Source: Candidatus Wallbacteria bacterium (lineage in GTDB: Bacteria > Muiribacteriota > JAQTZZ01). Taken from it: a stretch of 9,983 bases of DNA. The notes beneath the pieces were generated by a model. The model searched no databases and was not told the DNA's origin. It saw only the letters and a program-made list of their open reading frames with translations. Shown here piece after piece: positions 1 to 6,289 of the stretch. The DNA is taken from the NCBI GenBank assembly GCA_028711905.1, contig JAQTRI010000105.1, forward strand, positions 1 through 9,983, read 5' to 3'. The translations under genes were made by a program, and so were the position numbers. Every line of letters starts with the position of its first letter. Within the stretch, counting starts at the first letter, position 1.

Positions 1-1
1 A

Positions 2-469
2 CGCGAGGGTCTGGACCTGCCTGAGGTCGCGCTGGTGGCCATTCTGGATGCGGACAAGGAGGGGTTTCTGCGCTCGAGCCGGTCGCTGATCCAGACTTTT
101 GGCCGGTGCGCCCGCAATATCAACGCCAGGGTGGTGATGTACGCGGACCGTGAATCAGATGCCATGAAAGAGGCTGTGGCAGAGACCTGCCGTCGCCGGA
201 AGATTCAGCAGGAGTATAATGAAAAACACGGCATTGTGCCAAAGGGCATTGTAAAGGCTGTGGCTGACGGACTGACTCCTCCCGGGGAAGTGGCTAAGGA
301 TGTGGTGAAGTATGTGGACAGCCTGAGCCTGGAAGAAGTGATTGACAGGCTGACACAGGACATGGAAAAAGCGGCCAATAACCTGCAGTTCGAAAAGGCT
401 GCTGAGATTCGCGATGAAATCATAATGCTCAAGCGGGAACTGGTTCAGAAAAGCCCATCCGGTGACTGA
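2..469 (+). CDS. uvrB: UvrB, excinuclease ABC subunit B (C-terminal part; 5' end outside window)
   Basis: The last 155 residues of UvrB, the ATP-dependent damage-verifying subunit of the UvrABC nucleotide excision repair complex in the cytoplasm. The reading frame is open from the left edge. It begins in the second helicase domain with REGLDLPEVALVAILDADKEGF, the typical UvrB stretch, followed by helicase motif VI in the form QTFGRCARN, then the VMYADR segment and the EYNEKHGIVP segment. The last ~35 residues (about 119-150 of this fragment, with NLQFEKAAEIRDEI) form a UVR motif, the coiled-coil hairpin that binds UvrC. Motif VI normally reads QTIGRAARN; Phe and Cys here are mild substitutions and the arginine finger is kept. 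The stop is TGA at 467-469. A possible weak terminator follows within 30 bases. Identification is secure; only the N-terminal two thirds of the protein are missing, because of the window edge. Confidence 0.97.
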   Translation, partial: REGLDLPEVALVAILDADKEGFLRSSRSLIQTFGRCARNINARVVMYADRESDAMKEAVAETCRRRKIQQEYNEKHGIVPKGIVKAVADGLTPPGEVAKDVVKYVDSLSLEEVIDRLTQDMEKAANNLQFEKAAEIRDEIIMLKRELVQKSPSGD

Positions 470-479
470 CACTTTCCGC

Positions 480-498
480 CTGAATTTCTTCAGCTTTT
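480..498 (+). terminator. Weak intrinsic terminator candidate after uvrB
   Basis: A 5-bp inverted repeat CTGAA (480-484) and TTCAG (489-493) around a TTTC loop is followed by CTTTT (494-498). The stem is short and AT-rich and the U-tract is brief, so termination would be partial at best. It lies between the uvrB stop and the next start, which is the right place; read-through into the next gene is equally possible. Confidence 0.25.
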
Positions 499-522
499 GT
501 AGTATCCTTTTTTCGGGGAAAT

Positions 523-1302
523 ATGTCCGAAGCGATGGCCCGGCGCCGGAAAGGCCGGAAATCTTTTCGTTATTCATTTTTCAGCCTGCTGATGCTGGCC
601 GTGTATCTTTTTCTTTTCAGCGGTTTCAAGCTCAAAATCGGTCGCATGGAAGAAGAGCCGTTTTCAGTGATGCTGAACCGGCACATGCGCTCAATAGCCG
701 GCCTGGATTATGAAAGAAACCGGGAAAAAAGCGACTGCACAGCTGCAGTTTCACAGCAGGCAGATCGCACGGGCCTTCCTGTGACGGTCGATCCCGAACC
801 TGCTCTTGTGACAGTGCCGACACTCATCCCCATGGTAGTGACTGCGGCCCCTGCATACGAAGCAAAGAATGCGGAAAGACCGGAGACTCTTCCCCCTGCA
901 AAAAAATCTGCACTCAGGAATGTCATACCAGTGCGAGTGGAGATGGTTGAATCTGCAAGAAAGCCAGCTGATCTGAAAGATCTGGATGCCGGCCTTTCGC
1001 CTAAGAGCGAAAGTTCCGACCCGGTTACGGACATGCTCGAGCGCGGATCAGACGCTATCAGCCGCAAAGTCGACAGCATCAAGGAAAAGATCAGGCAGAG
1101 GACAGGTATAGACATTATCGAGGTCAGAAGAGAAGATGGAAGCAGAGTATACACACTCGGGAAAAATTTTAACGCCTTTACAGTCGAAGTGGATCAGCTT
1201 CCTCAGGAATGGGCTTTTCGCATTGATGAGGGACAGATCAGTATCGATTACCTGAAGAGTCTGGACGAACAGGTCAGGATCGGCATCTCGCGGAGTTTTT
1301 AG
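523..1302 (+). CDS. Uncharacterised protein with one N-terminal membrane anchor
   Basis: A 259-residue protein that I do not recognise. The N-terminus is strongly basic (ARRRKGRKSFR, residues 6-16) and is followed by one hydrophobic segment at about 17-35. This suggests a type II anchor with the rest outside the cytoplasm (positive-inside rule; inference). Residues ~85-165 are rich in Pro, Ala, Val and charged residues and look like a disordered linker. Residues ~165-192 (DMLERGSDAISRKVDSIKEKI) look like an amphipathic or coiled-coil helix, and the last ~65 residues look like a small beta-rich domain. ATG 523 has GGGGAA just upstream, at rather short spacing; the in-frame ATG at 535 has no better site. 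It starts 53 bases after uvrB and may be co-transcribed. Its stop overlaps the stop of the converging gene by four bases. No function is proposed. Confidence 0.75.
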   Translation: MSEAMARRRKGRKSFRYSFFSLLMLAVYLFLFSGFKLKIGRMEEEPFSVMLNRHMRSIAGLDYERNREKSDCTAAVSQQADRTGLPVTVDPEPALVTVPTLIPMVVTAAPAYEAKNAERPETLPPAKKSALRNVIPVRVEMVESARKPADLKDLDAGLSPKSESSDPVTDMLERGSDAISRKVDSIKEKIRQRTGIDIIEVRREDGSRVYTLGKNFNAFTVEVDQLPQEWAFRIDEGQISIDYLKSLDEQVRIGISRSF

Positions 1303-1312
1303 TGTTTTCCGC
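1290..1312. terminator. Weak stem-loop across the two converging stop codons
   Basis: GCGGA (1290-1294) and TCCGC (1308-1312) can pair around a 13-base loop that holds the stop codons of both converging genes. On the plus strand the stem is followed by TTTCTT, a broken U-tract; on the minus strand nothing like a U-tract follows. It may end the plus-strand transcript weakly. Confidence 0.2.
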
Positions 1313-1847
1313 TTTCTTCATCCTTGCGGTAAAAGGGAAAAGAATCAATCGATCGTTTTTGCATGGCGAACACCTGCACGGTCTTCAAGAATTTTCCGTT
1401 ACGATCAACCGCCATGTTGATGACGATGTTTCCAGAGTCATACTTCAGGACTACAGCGTATGCATCGCGAAGGCCGCTGCGATCTCCGGTGACAATAGCA
1501 TTGCCGATTCGTGATCCCTGGCAGACCAGAGGTACAACCTTGCCGTTCTCGATGTCGTATTTTTTCATGATATGGTAAAGATCATGGCTGACCGGTCCGT
1601 GCGGATCGTGGTTGTGCCCAGGGTATCCGGACTGGTTGCCGAAAGAAAAAAACCAGTGCGTATCCCCGTTGTCTCCGAAATATAAGCCGAATCCCTTGTC
1701 CTGGGACTTTTTTTCATCTGAAGAGCTTGGCTGTCTGGCTTTTTCCGGTTTTGTCCCAGAACCGAACTGGCCCAGAAGATCATCGACAGTGTCAGCCCAC
1801 AGATACAGAACCGCTGAGCAGAAGATAAGAATCAGCACCTTTTTCAT
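1299..1847 (-). CDS. Small secreted protein with a His-rich segment, family unknown
   Basis: A 182-residue protein of unrecognised family. It starts with a clear signal peptide: MKK, then a hydrophobic core through residue ~17, with likely cleavage after Ala18 (LYLWA/DT). Residues ~30-52 are a polar, probably disordered linker. Residues 53-95 hold a Gly/aromatic stretch and a His cluster, HNHDPHGPVSHDLYH (residues 78-92: His78, 80, 83, 88, 92; also His64), which could bind metal (inference). The C-terminal half (~100-165) looks beta-rich, with VVLKYDSGNIVINMAVDRNGKF resembling repeated strands. The start at 1847 is well supported by GGAGG at 1854-1858 with six bases of spacing. The gene is divergent from the zinc-nuclease fusion and separated from it by 83 bases. 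It is short enough to be lineage-specific. Confidence 0.75.
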   Translation of the reverse strand: MKKVLILIFCSAVLYLWADTVDDLLGQFGSGTKPEKARQPSSSDEKKSQDKGFGLYFGDNGDTHWFFSFGNQSGYPGHNHDPHGPVSHDLYHIMKKYDIENGKVVPLVCQGSRIGNAIVTGDRSGLRDAYAVVLKYDSGNIVINMAVDRNGKFLKTVQVFAMQKRSIDSFPFYRKDEESGKH

Positions 1848-1865
1848 CAGGCACCTCCGATGTGA

Positions 1866-1893
1866 TTGCCGGATGTGGCATCAAAATTATGAT
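1866..1893 (+). promoter_or_regulatory. Possible promoter for the nuclease-fusion gene
   Basis: TTGCCG (1866-1871) and TATGAT (1888-1893), 16 bases apart, resemble sigma-70 type -35 and -10 boxes. The -10 box overlaps a perfect 10-bp palindrome, ATGATATCAT (1889-1898), in the 83-base divergent intergenic region. Assigned by similarity to consensus only. Confidence 0.35.
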
Positions 1894-1920
1894 ATCATGT
1901 TTCGTGTCTTTACACAGACC

Positions 1921-1926
1921 GGAGGT
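1921..1926 (+). promoter_or_regulatory. Ribosome binding site that fixes a TTG start
   Basis: GGAGGT lies four bases upstream of TTG 1931. It decides the start of the nuclease-fusion gene: the longer in-frame reading from ATG 1862 would put 23 non-signal residues in front of the signal peptide. Confidence 0.8.
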
Positions 1927-1930
1927 TGAT

Positions 1931-3445
1931 TTGAAAAAGATTTTATGCTTGATGCTGCTGATCTGCGCTCTTCACCTGCATGCCTATGGCTTCAAGATTC
2001 ACTATCTGATCACAGCTGACGCCCTCAGACAGCTGGAACAATACCCGCTTTTAACCGCTAATGCCGAGCAGGTGGCTTTTGTCGCTGCCATGACTGATGA
2101 TTTCAGGCTGGTGCGCAGAGTTGAGAATTTCAGGCATTTTATTGACTGGGAAAACTATCCGGCCTTGAAATCCGGCCTGATTCCTGAAAAGGAATTCCGC
2201 GAAAAATATGACAGTGATTTTGTCGGGCTCAACGGCGATTTGCCGTACGCCATCATGAATGAATTCGATCTTATGACCGGATTTCTCGCTCAGGGAGATT
2301 ATGAGATGTTTCTTCTGCATCTTGGACTGGCCGCGCATTACTGCGGAGATCTGTTTCAGCCCCTGCATCTTACCAAGTATTACGATGGCTATAAGGAAGA
2401 GCAGCGCGGGATCCATTCCAGATTCGAAGGAAGTTTCGCAGAACAGCAGCTGCCGTTTTACAGAGCAGTGGATGAAAAACCGGAGTTGATCGATGACCTG
2501 AAGGACAGCCTGTATCGGACGATCATGGACAACCGGCTGGCTATTCCGGCGGTCCTGTCTGACGGACGGTCCCTGCGCCGGCCTGGTGGAGGTTACGGAG
2601 CAAAAGACCAGGAACTGGCAGCAACCACTGTGGGGCTCTTGAATGGAGCGGCACACTTTATTGCATCTTTTGCGGCAACAGTGATGGAACGCACAGGCGG
2701 TCGGCACGCTCAGGCCGGTTATCGACTCGATCCCAACCATTCGATGAAGCATCTGTATGACCATGAGATGTGTGATCCGCTGACTGAAGTGATAACTCCT
2801 TTGTGCAACGGGTTGACAGTCAAGCCTGTGACCCCTGATTACATCAGCAGGCAGTTCCGCGGTTTTCCCCGCAGCATCAGCTTTTTTCCCGGGTCTGACT
2901 GCATGCTGGAAAGCAACTTGGCTGAAATGTTCTGCGATGGTGTGAGGAGGCATATCCTGAAAGGCGATGGAATCGTCATCTGGAACGGACGCGGCTTAAG
3001 GCATCACCTTGACCCTGGGCCGGTATTGATCGGGGACGCCAGACTGGTTTTCGCCTTTTCCAACAAGCTGGCTGTTCTGGAAATGAGAGGTTCCGACATT
3101 ATTGCGGTATTCGAGAAAAGCGCTAACGATACCGCGGTTTCCGGCGGGCTGTTCCAGCAGAGCGGGCTGAGGATCGTGCTGGACCGGATCGCTGACCGTA
3201 TTGTGGTCAAGAGTGCCCATTACCGTGGTCAGCCGCTGGAACCGGAGTCCTGGTACACAGTCGCCACAAACGAGTTTCTGGCTAATGGTGGAGATGGATA
3301 TTCCATGTTCCGGCAGTCGCGTAAAACCACTGTTCTTGAACAGTCGGATTATGACCTTTTTATTGAACTGCTTCGGAGCGGACCCGTGTCTGTGGAGATA
3401 GACAGGCGCAACAGATTTTCTGCATCAGTGAGGCTGAGCGAATAA
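1931..3445 (+). CDS. Exported fusion: S1/P1-type zinc nuclease domain + 5'-nucleotidase C-terminal (UshA-type) domain
   Basis: A 504-residue protein from TTG 1931, chosen for GGAGGT at 1921-1926 and because it begins exactly at a signal peptide (LKKILCLMLLICALHLHA, 1-18). Upstream in-frame ATG 1862 has no signal or site. Residues ~19-200 match the S1/P1 nuclease / zinc phospholipase C fold. All nine ligand positions of nuclease P1 have counterparts in order: Tyr19 (for Trp1), His24, Asp56, His69, His136, Asp140, His146 (HYCGDLFQPLH), His162 and Glu166 (GIHSRFE). Residues ~324-480 match the UshA-type 5'-nucleotidase C-terminal domain: ESNLAEMF (327-334), NGRGLR (352-357), FAFSN (374-378) and ATNEFLANGGDGY (445-457). 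The catalytic metallophosphatase domain that normally precedes it (GNHD type) is absent. Likely role: extracytoplasmic cleavage of nucleic acids or nucleotides, the C-domain holding the nucleoside (inference). The N-domain could instead be a phospholipase C-like enzyme. Confidence 0.88.
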   Translation: MKKILCLMLLICALHLHAYGFKIHYLITADALRQLEQYPLLTANAEQVAFVAAMTDDFRLVRRVENFRHFIDWENYPALKSGLIPEKEFREKYDSDFVGLNGDLPYAIMNEFDLMTGFLAQGDYEMFLLHLGLAAHYCGDLFQPLHLTKYYDGYKEEQRGIHSRFEGSFAEQQLPFYRAVDEKPELIDDLKDSLYRTIMDNRLAIPAVLSDGRSLRRPGGGYGAKDQELAATTVGLLNGAAHFIASFAATVMERTGGRHAQAGYRLDPNHSMKHLYDHEMCDPLTEVITPLCNGLTVKPVTPDYISRQFRGFPRSISFFPGSDCMLESNLAEMFCDGVRRHILKGDGIVIWNGRGLRHHLDPGPVLIGDARLVFAFSNKLAVLEMRGSDIIAVFEKSANDTAVSGGLFQQSGLRIVLDRIADRIVVKSAHYRGQPLEPESWYTVATNEFLANGGDGYSMFRQSRKTTVLEQSDYDLFIELLRSGPVSVEIDRRNRFSASVRLSE

Positions 3446-3449
3446 ATTT

Positions 3450-5429
3450 TTACCCTGAAATCCAGGTCCCCGCCTGGAATGCTGTGACAGCCACCAGCCA
3501 GCCAAGGACAGTTGTGTAAACGACGGAAAAAGCTGCCCAGCGCCAGCCTATCTCCTGTCTGATGACAGCGATGGTGGCTACGCATGGCACATAAATCAAT
3601 GACATCAGCATGAAAGACATGGCGGACAAAGGTGTGAAAAGGAGTCTGAGCGACTCCTGAAGATTGCCTGCCTGCAGCAGGGTCCCAAGTGTTCCGACTA
3701 CTACTTCTTTAGCCAGCACACCGAACAGGAGCGAGACCGCAGCCTGCCAGCTTCCGAATCCTGCGGGCGAAAGTAATGGAGAAAGTCCTGACCCGAGTCT
3801 GCCGATCAGGCTGTTCTGGGACGCGAACTCTACTCCTGCGGGAAGACTGGCTAAGAGCCAGATAACAGCGACTCCGGCCATGATGATGGTTCCGGCTTTT
3901 TTAAGAAACATGGCCGAGCGGGTGAGAGCATAGCGAAAGACATTGGGCCAGTACGGAACATGATAGGGGGGCAATTCCATGATCAAAGGGGAGGTCTCCT
4001 CTTTGAAGAAAAACTTCTGGAACATCTTGGCTGTTATCACTGCTAAAAGCACACCTGTCAGGTACAGTCCGAACACAACAGTTCCGGCGCGGCCGGGAAA
4101 GAAAACCGAAGCGAACAGGGTATAGATCGGCAATCTGGCGGCACAGGACATCAGGGGGACAACCATGATTGTGACTACCCGGTCTTTGCGCGTTTCCAGC
4201 GTGCGGCAGGCCATGATACCGGGTATGCTGCACCCGAAGCCCAGTATCAACGGGATAAAGGACTTTCCGTGCAACCCCAGAAAATGCATGAAACGATCCA
4301 TGACAAAGGCTGATCTGGACATGTACCCGGAATCTTCCAGAACGGCGATAGCCAGAAAAAGCACAAACAGGTTGGGCAGAAATATCACTACTGACCCGAC
4401 TCCGCTCAAAATGCCATCACAGACGAACGAAACCATTATTTTCGGCAGAAGACTGCTCAGCCGGGTGGAGACAAAGATTTTTATCGATTCGACCGCGTGA
4501 CCCACGAATCCCGCCAGTGGTCCGCCCAAAGCAAAGACCAGTTGAAAAGTCAGCCACATGACGAACAAAAAAATCGGGATGGCCAGAAAGCGGTTGAGAA
4601 CGACATTGTCGATCTTTTCCGAAAGATCCATGCGCGCGCGGAGGTTGCTGCGTTTGCGGACAGATTCTCTTACTAATCCGTGAATGTAAGCATAGCGCCG
4701 TTCGGCGATCAGCACTTCCAGTTCTTCATCGTATTTTTTTTCGAATTCACCCGCGATCTGTGTTACCTGTTCCTTGAATTCCGGCTCCAGCAGGCAGGTG
4801 AAGAATGGGTCCCCTTCCAGTATTTTCAGAGACAGAAATCGTGCGGGAAGGCGGCAGTTTTCCGGATGCATCCTGTTGAGACTTTCGAGCATAGATTCGA
4901 TTTCCTCACTGTAGTCGATGCGGAAATCCGGCTTTTTCCTGTCTGAACGGATGATCTCTCTCATGAGCAGCTCAATTCCATTGGACTGATTGGCCACTGT
5001 GCGCACAACAGGGACTTCCAGGATTCGGGAAATGGTGTTGCGCCTGATAGCCAAGCCTTTTTGCAGTGCCAGGTCCATCATGTTCAGGCAGAGGATCAGG
5101 TCGATTCCCAGCTCCAGAAGCTGAATTGCCAGGTAAAGGTTGCGTTCCAGATTCGAGGCGTCGATCACTACCACTGCCAGGTCGAAGCCGCCTGCAAGCA
5201 GATAATCGCGGGCGATCTGCTCGTCCTGAGAGTAGGAACTGAGGCTGTAAATCCCCGGAAGGTCAGTTACTTCGACATTGCAGCCATCGATAAAAAAAGT
5301 CCCGACCTTTTTTTCCACAGTGACGCCAGGCCAGTTCCCAACCTCCTGGCTTGATCCGGTCAGGGCGTTGAAAACCGAGGTTTTTCCACTGTTCGGATTT
5401 CCGGCTAAGACGATTTTTAATTGCCGCAC
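3450..5429 (-). CDS. feoB: FeoB, ferrous iron transporter with N-terminal GTPase
   Basis: A 659-residue inner-membrane Fe(II) transporter. The N-terminal G domain has G1 GNPNSGKT (10-17), the FeoB signature GNWPGVTVEKK with switch Thr37, G3 DLPG (56-59) and G4 NMMD (116-119). A helical GDI-like region follows to ~270. The membrane part starts at ~280 and carries the family's gate motifs GFGCSIPG (397-404) and CAARLPIY (429-436), then KEVVVGT (574-580) and VPCVATI (614-620). It is shorter than E. coli FeoB (over 750 residues), mainly through a compact C-terminus; no domain seems missing. The start is GTG 5429, with GGGAG at 5438-5442. The GTG overlaps the regulator's TAG by one base (TAGTG), so the two genes are translationally coupled. 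No FeoC or free FeoA is nearby. The 3' end is four bases from the converging gene. Confidence 0.97.
   Translation of the reverse strand: MRQLKIVLAGNPNSGKTSVFNALTGSSQEVGNWPGVTVEKKVGTFFIDGCNVEVTDLPGIYSLSSYSQDEQIARDYLLAGGFDLAVVVIDASNLERNLYLAIQLLELGIDLILCLNMMDLALQKGLAIRRNTISRILEVPVVRTVANQSNGIELLMREIIRSDRKKPDFRIDYSEEIESMLESLNRMHPENCRLPARFLSLKILEGDPFFTCLLEPEFKEQVTQIAGEFEKKYDEELEVLIAERRYAYIHGLVRESVRKRSNLRARMDLSEKIDNVVLNRFLAIPIFLFVMWLTFQLVFALGGPLAGFVGHAVESIKIFVSTRLSSLLPKIMVSFVCDGILSGVGSVVIFLPNLFVLFLAIAVLEDSGYMSRSAFVMDRFMHFLGLHGKSFIPLILGFGCSIPGIMACRTLETRKDRVVTIMVVPLMSCAARLPIYTLFASVFFPGRAGTVVFGLYLTGVLLAVITAKMFQKFFFKEETSPLIMELPPYHVPYWPNVFRYALTRSAMFLKKAGTIIMAGVAVIWLLASLPAGVEFASQNSLIGRLGSGLSPLLSPAGFGSWQAAVSLLFGVLAKEVVVGTLGTLLQAGNLQESLRLLFTPLSAMSFMLMSLIYVPCVATIAVIRQEIGWRWAAFSVVYTTVLGWLVAVTAFQAGTWISG
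3461..3478. other. Stem-loop in the last codons of feoB
   Basis: TCCAGG (3461-3466) and CCTGGA (3473-3478) form a perfect 6-bp stem around a six-base loop, just inside the 3' end of feoB. On the minus strand only TTT follows before CAGGG, so it is not a standard intrinsic terminator, but it is the only clear hairpin where the two converging transcripts meet. Confidence 0.3.
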
Positions 5430-6148
5430 TAAGATTTCTCCCTGCTGACAAAAATCCTGTCTGCCTCATTTTTGCGCAACGAAAGGCAGTAATCCTTGAT
5501 CCTGAATTCCAGCGGATCTCCAAGCGGGGCCTTGCGGATCAGCTCGATTGTTTCTCCGCGGATCAGGCCGAGAGCCAGGAGCTTTCTCCTCACTTCTCCG
5601 CAAGTTTCCAGTCTGATCACCAGGGCCCGCTCGCCGGGAGAGAGGTCGGAAAGGCGAACCAGGTTCTTGACCGGGCTTGATTTTTTATCGATTCTGCAGG
5701 ATTTTCCGGCCCGTCCGCCGGCATCGAGAAATTCCTTGAAATTGACCAGAAATTGGGGCTCGACTTCCTTGCAAGTTTCCATGAATTCGAAGAATTTAAC
5801 GACTTTTTCGAATGTTTCCTGATGAAGGCTGTGCTCTATGGCGCAGGCTTCAATATCCGCGAGAGATTTGTCTAAGCCAAGCACTTTCTGGAAGAAACTG
5901 GACATGATCCTGTGGCGGTCGTAAAGCTGACGGGCCAGTTTTTCACCGCCGGATGTCAGTTCGACATAACCATAGCTTTCGTGTTTGACAAGTCCTGCGC
6001 GGGACAGATTTTTAACTGCAACCGCTGCTGAAGCAGGGGTCACTTCCAGCATGCGACTGAGTTCGCTGACGCGTGTAACTCCGCCTTCACCTGCGAGCAT
6101 TAAAATGGCTTCAAGATAATCTTCCTGGCTGCTGGAAAGGCCTTTCAT
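5429..6148 (-). CDS. DtxR-family iron-dependent repressor with fused C-terminal FeoA domain
   Basis: A 239-residue regulator. Start ATG 6148 has GAGGT at 6155-6159 with six bases of spacing; the upstream in-frame GTG 6154 abuts that site and is unlikely. Residues ~1-65 are the DtxR winged helix (SSSQEDYLEAI, then VSELSRMLEVTPASAAVAVKNL as the HTH). Residues ~66-125 are the metal-binding/dimer domain. From this start the metal ligands fall at Asp10, His79, Cys102, Glu105 and His106, the last four on DtxR numbering. Cys102 is the Fe-sensor (DtxR/IdeR) form; MntR has Glu there. Residues ~163-234 are a full FeoA SH3-like domain (KLLALGLIRGETIELIRKAP, then LGDPLEFRI and SLRKNEA). It lies directly upstream of, and overlaps, feoB. 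Likely role: Fe(II)-dependent repression of its own operon, with the FeoA domain perhaps also acting on FeoB (inference). Confidence 0.93.
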   Translation of the reverse strand: MKGLSSSQEDYLEAILMLAGEGGVTRVSELSRMLEVTPASAAVAVKNLSRAGLVKHESYGYVELTSGGEKLARQLYDRHRIMSSFFQKVLGLDKSLADIEACAIEHSLHQETFEKVVKFFEFMETCKEVEPQFLVNFKEFLDAGGRAGKSCRIDKKSSPVKNLVRLSDLSPGERALVIRLETCGEVRRKLLALGLIRGETIELIRKAPLGDPLEFRIKDYCLSLRKNEADRIFVSREKS

Positions 6149-6178
6149 CTGCACACCTCGAAATTTTTAGAGGTCTAT

Positions 6179-6211
6179 AATATATTTAGCGCATACTAAC
6201 ATTTTTGTCAA
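6179..6211 (-). promoter_or_regulatory. Promoter with candidate DtxR-type operator for the regulator-feoB operon
   Basis: On the minus strand a perfect TTGACA (6206-6211) is followed after 17 bases by TAAATA, within an AT-rich TAAATATATTATA stretch; the -10 match is only moderate. Between the two boxes lies TTAG-N6-CTAA (6186-6199). It resembles the TTAG...CTAA arms of DtxR/IdeR boxes and is well placed for repression by blocking RNA polymerase. The operator role is inferred from position and partial likeness. Confidence 0.5.
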
Positions 6212-6216
6212 ACCTG

Positions 6217-6230
6217 TTGCATTCTTGCAA
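6217..6230. repeat. 14-base dyad TTGCA-N4-TGCAA between divergent promoters
   Basis: A perfect inverted repeat, TTGCATTCTTGCAA. It lies just upstream of the -35 box of the regulator-feoB promoter and contains the TTGCAA that would be the -35 box for the PEP carboxylase gene. It could bind a regulator acting on both transcripts. The regulator is not identified. Confidence 0.45.
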
Positions 6231-6254
6231 TTTGAACTGAGAAAATCATATATT
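6225..6254 (+). promoter_or_regulatory. Possible promoter for PEP carboxylase
   Basis: TTGCAA (6225-6230) and TATATT (6249-6254), 18 bases apart, resemble -35 and -10 boxes oriented toward the PEP carboxylase gene. This would give a leader of about 65 bases containing the hairpin at 6272-6289. Confidence 0.4.
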
Positions 6255-6271
6255 ACCTGAGAACGGGCGGT

Positions 6272-6289
6272 CCGGGGAGAAGTTCCCGG
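6272..6289 (+). other. GC-rich hairpin in the PEP carboxylase leader
   Basis: CCGGGGA (6272-6278) pairs with TTCCCGG (6283-6289) around a GAAG loop: six Watson-Crick pairs and one G-U. Two further G-C pairs are possible outside a small internal loop. It ends about 23 bases before the ribosome binding site GGAAGG (6313-6318). There is no U-tract, so it is not a terminator. It may stabilise the mRNA or form part of a leader control element. Confidence 0.4.

Noticed and set aside
155..577. 140-residue open frame on the minus strand over the end of uvrB
   Set aside because: Antisense shadow of the well-conserved uvrB 3' end.
1904..1915. GTGT-CTTT-ACAC inverted repeat before the nuclease fusion
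   Set aside because: Only four pairs; expected often by chance.
1862..1930. 23-residue upstream extension of the nuclease fusion from ATG 1862
   Set aside because: No ribosome binding site, it overlaps the divergent promoter region, and it would bury the signal peptide. TTG 1931 with GGAGGT is the better start.
2051..2953. 300-residue open frame on the minus strand
   Set aside because: It lies wholly within the nuclease-fusion gene, whose plus-strand product has clear zinc-ligand and 5'-nucleotidase motifs. The minus-strand translation has no recognisable domain and an unnatural composition.
3461..3478. Hairpin at the end of feoB as an intrinsic terminator
   Set aside because: The stem is sound but no U-tract follows on either strand, so I list it only as a stem-loop.
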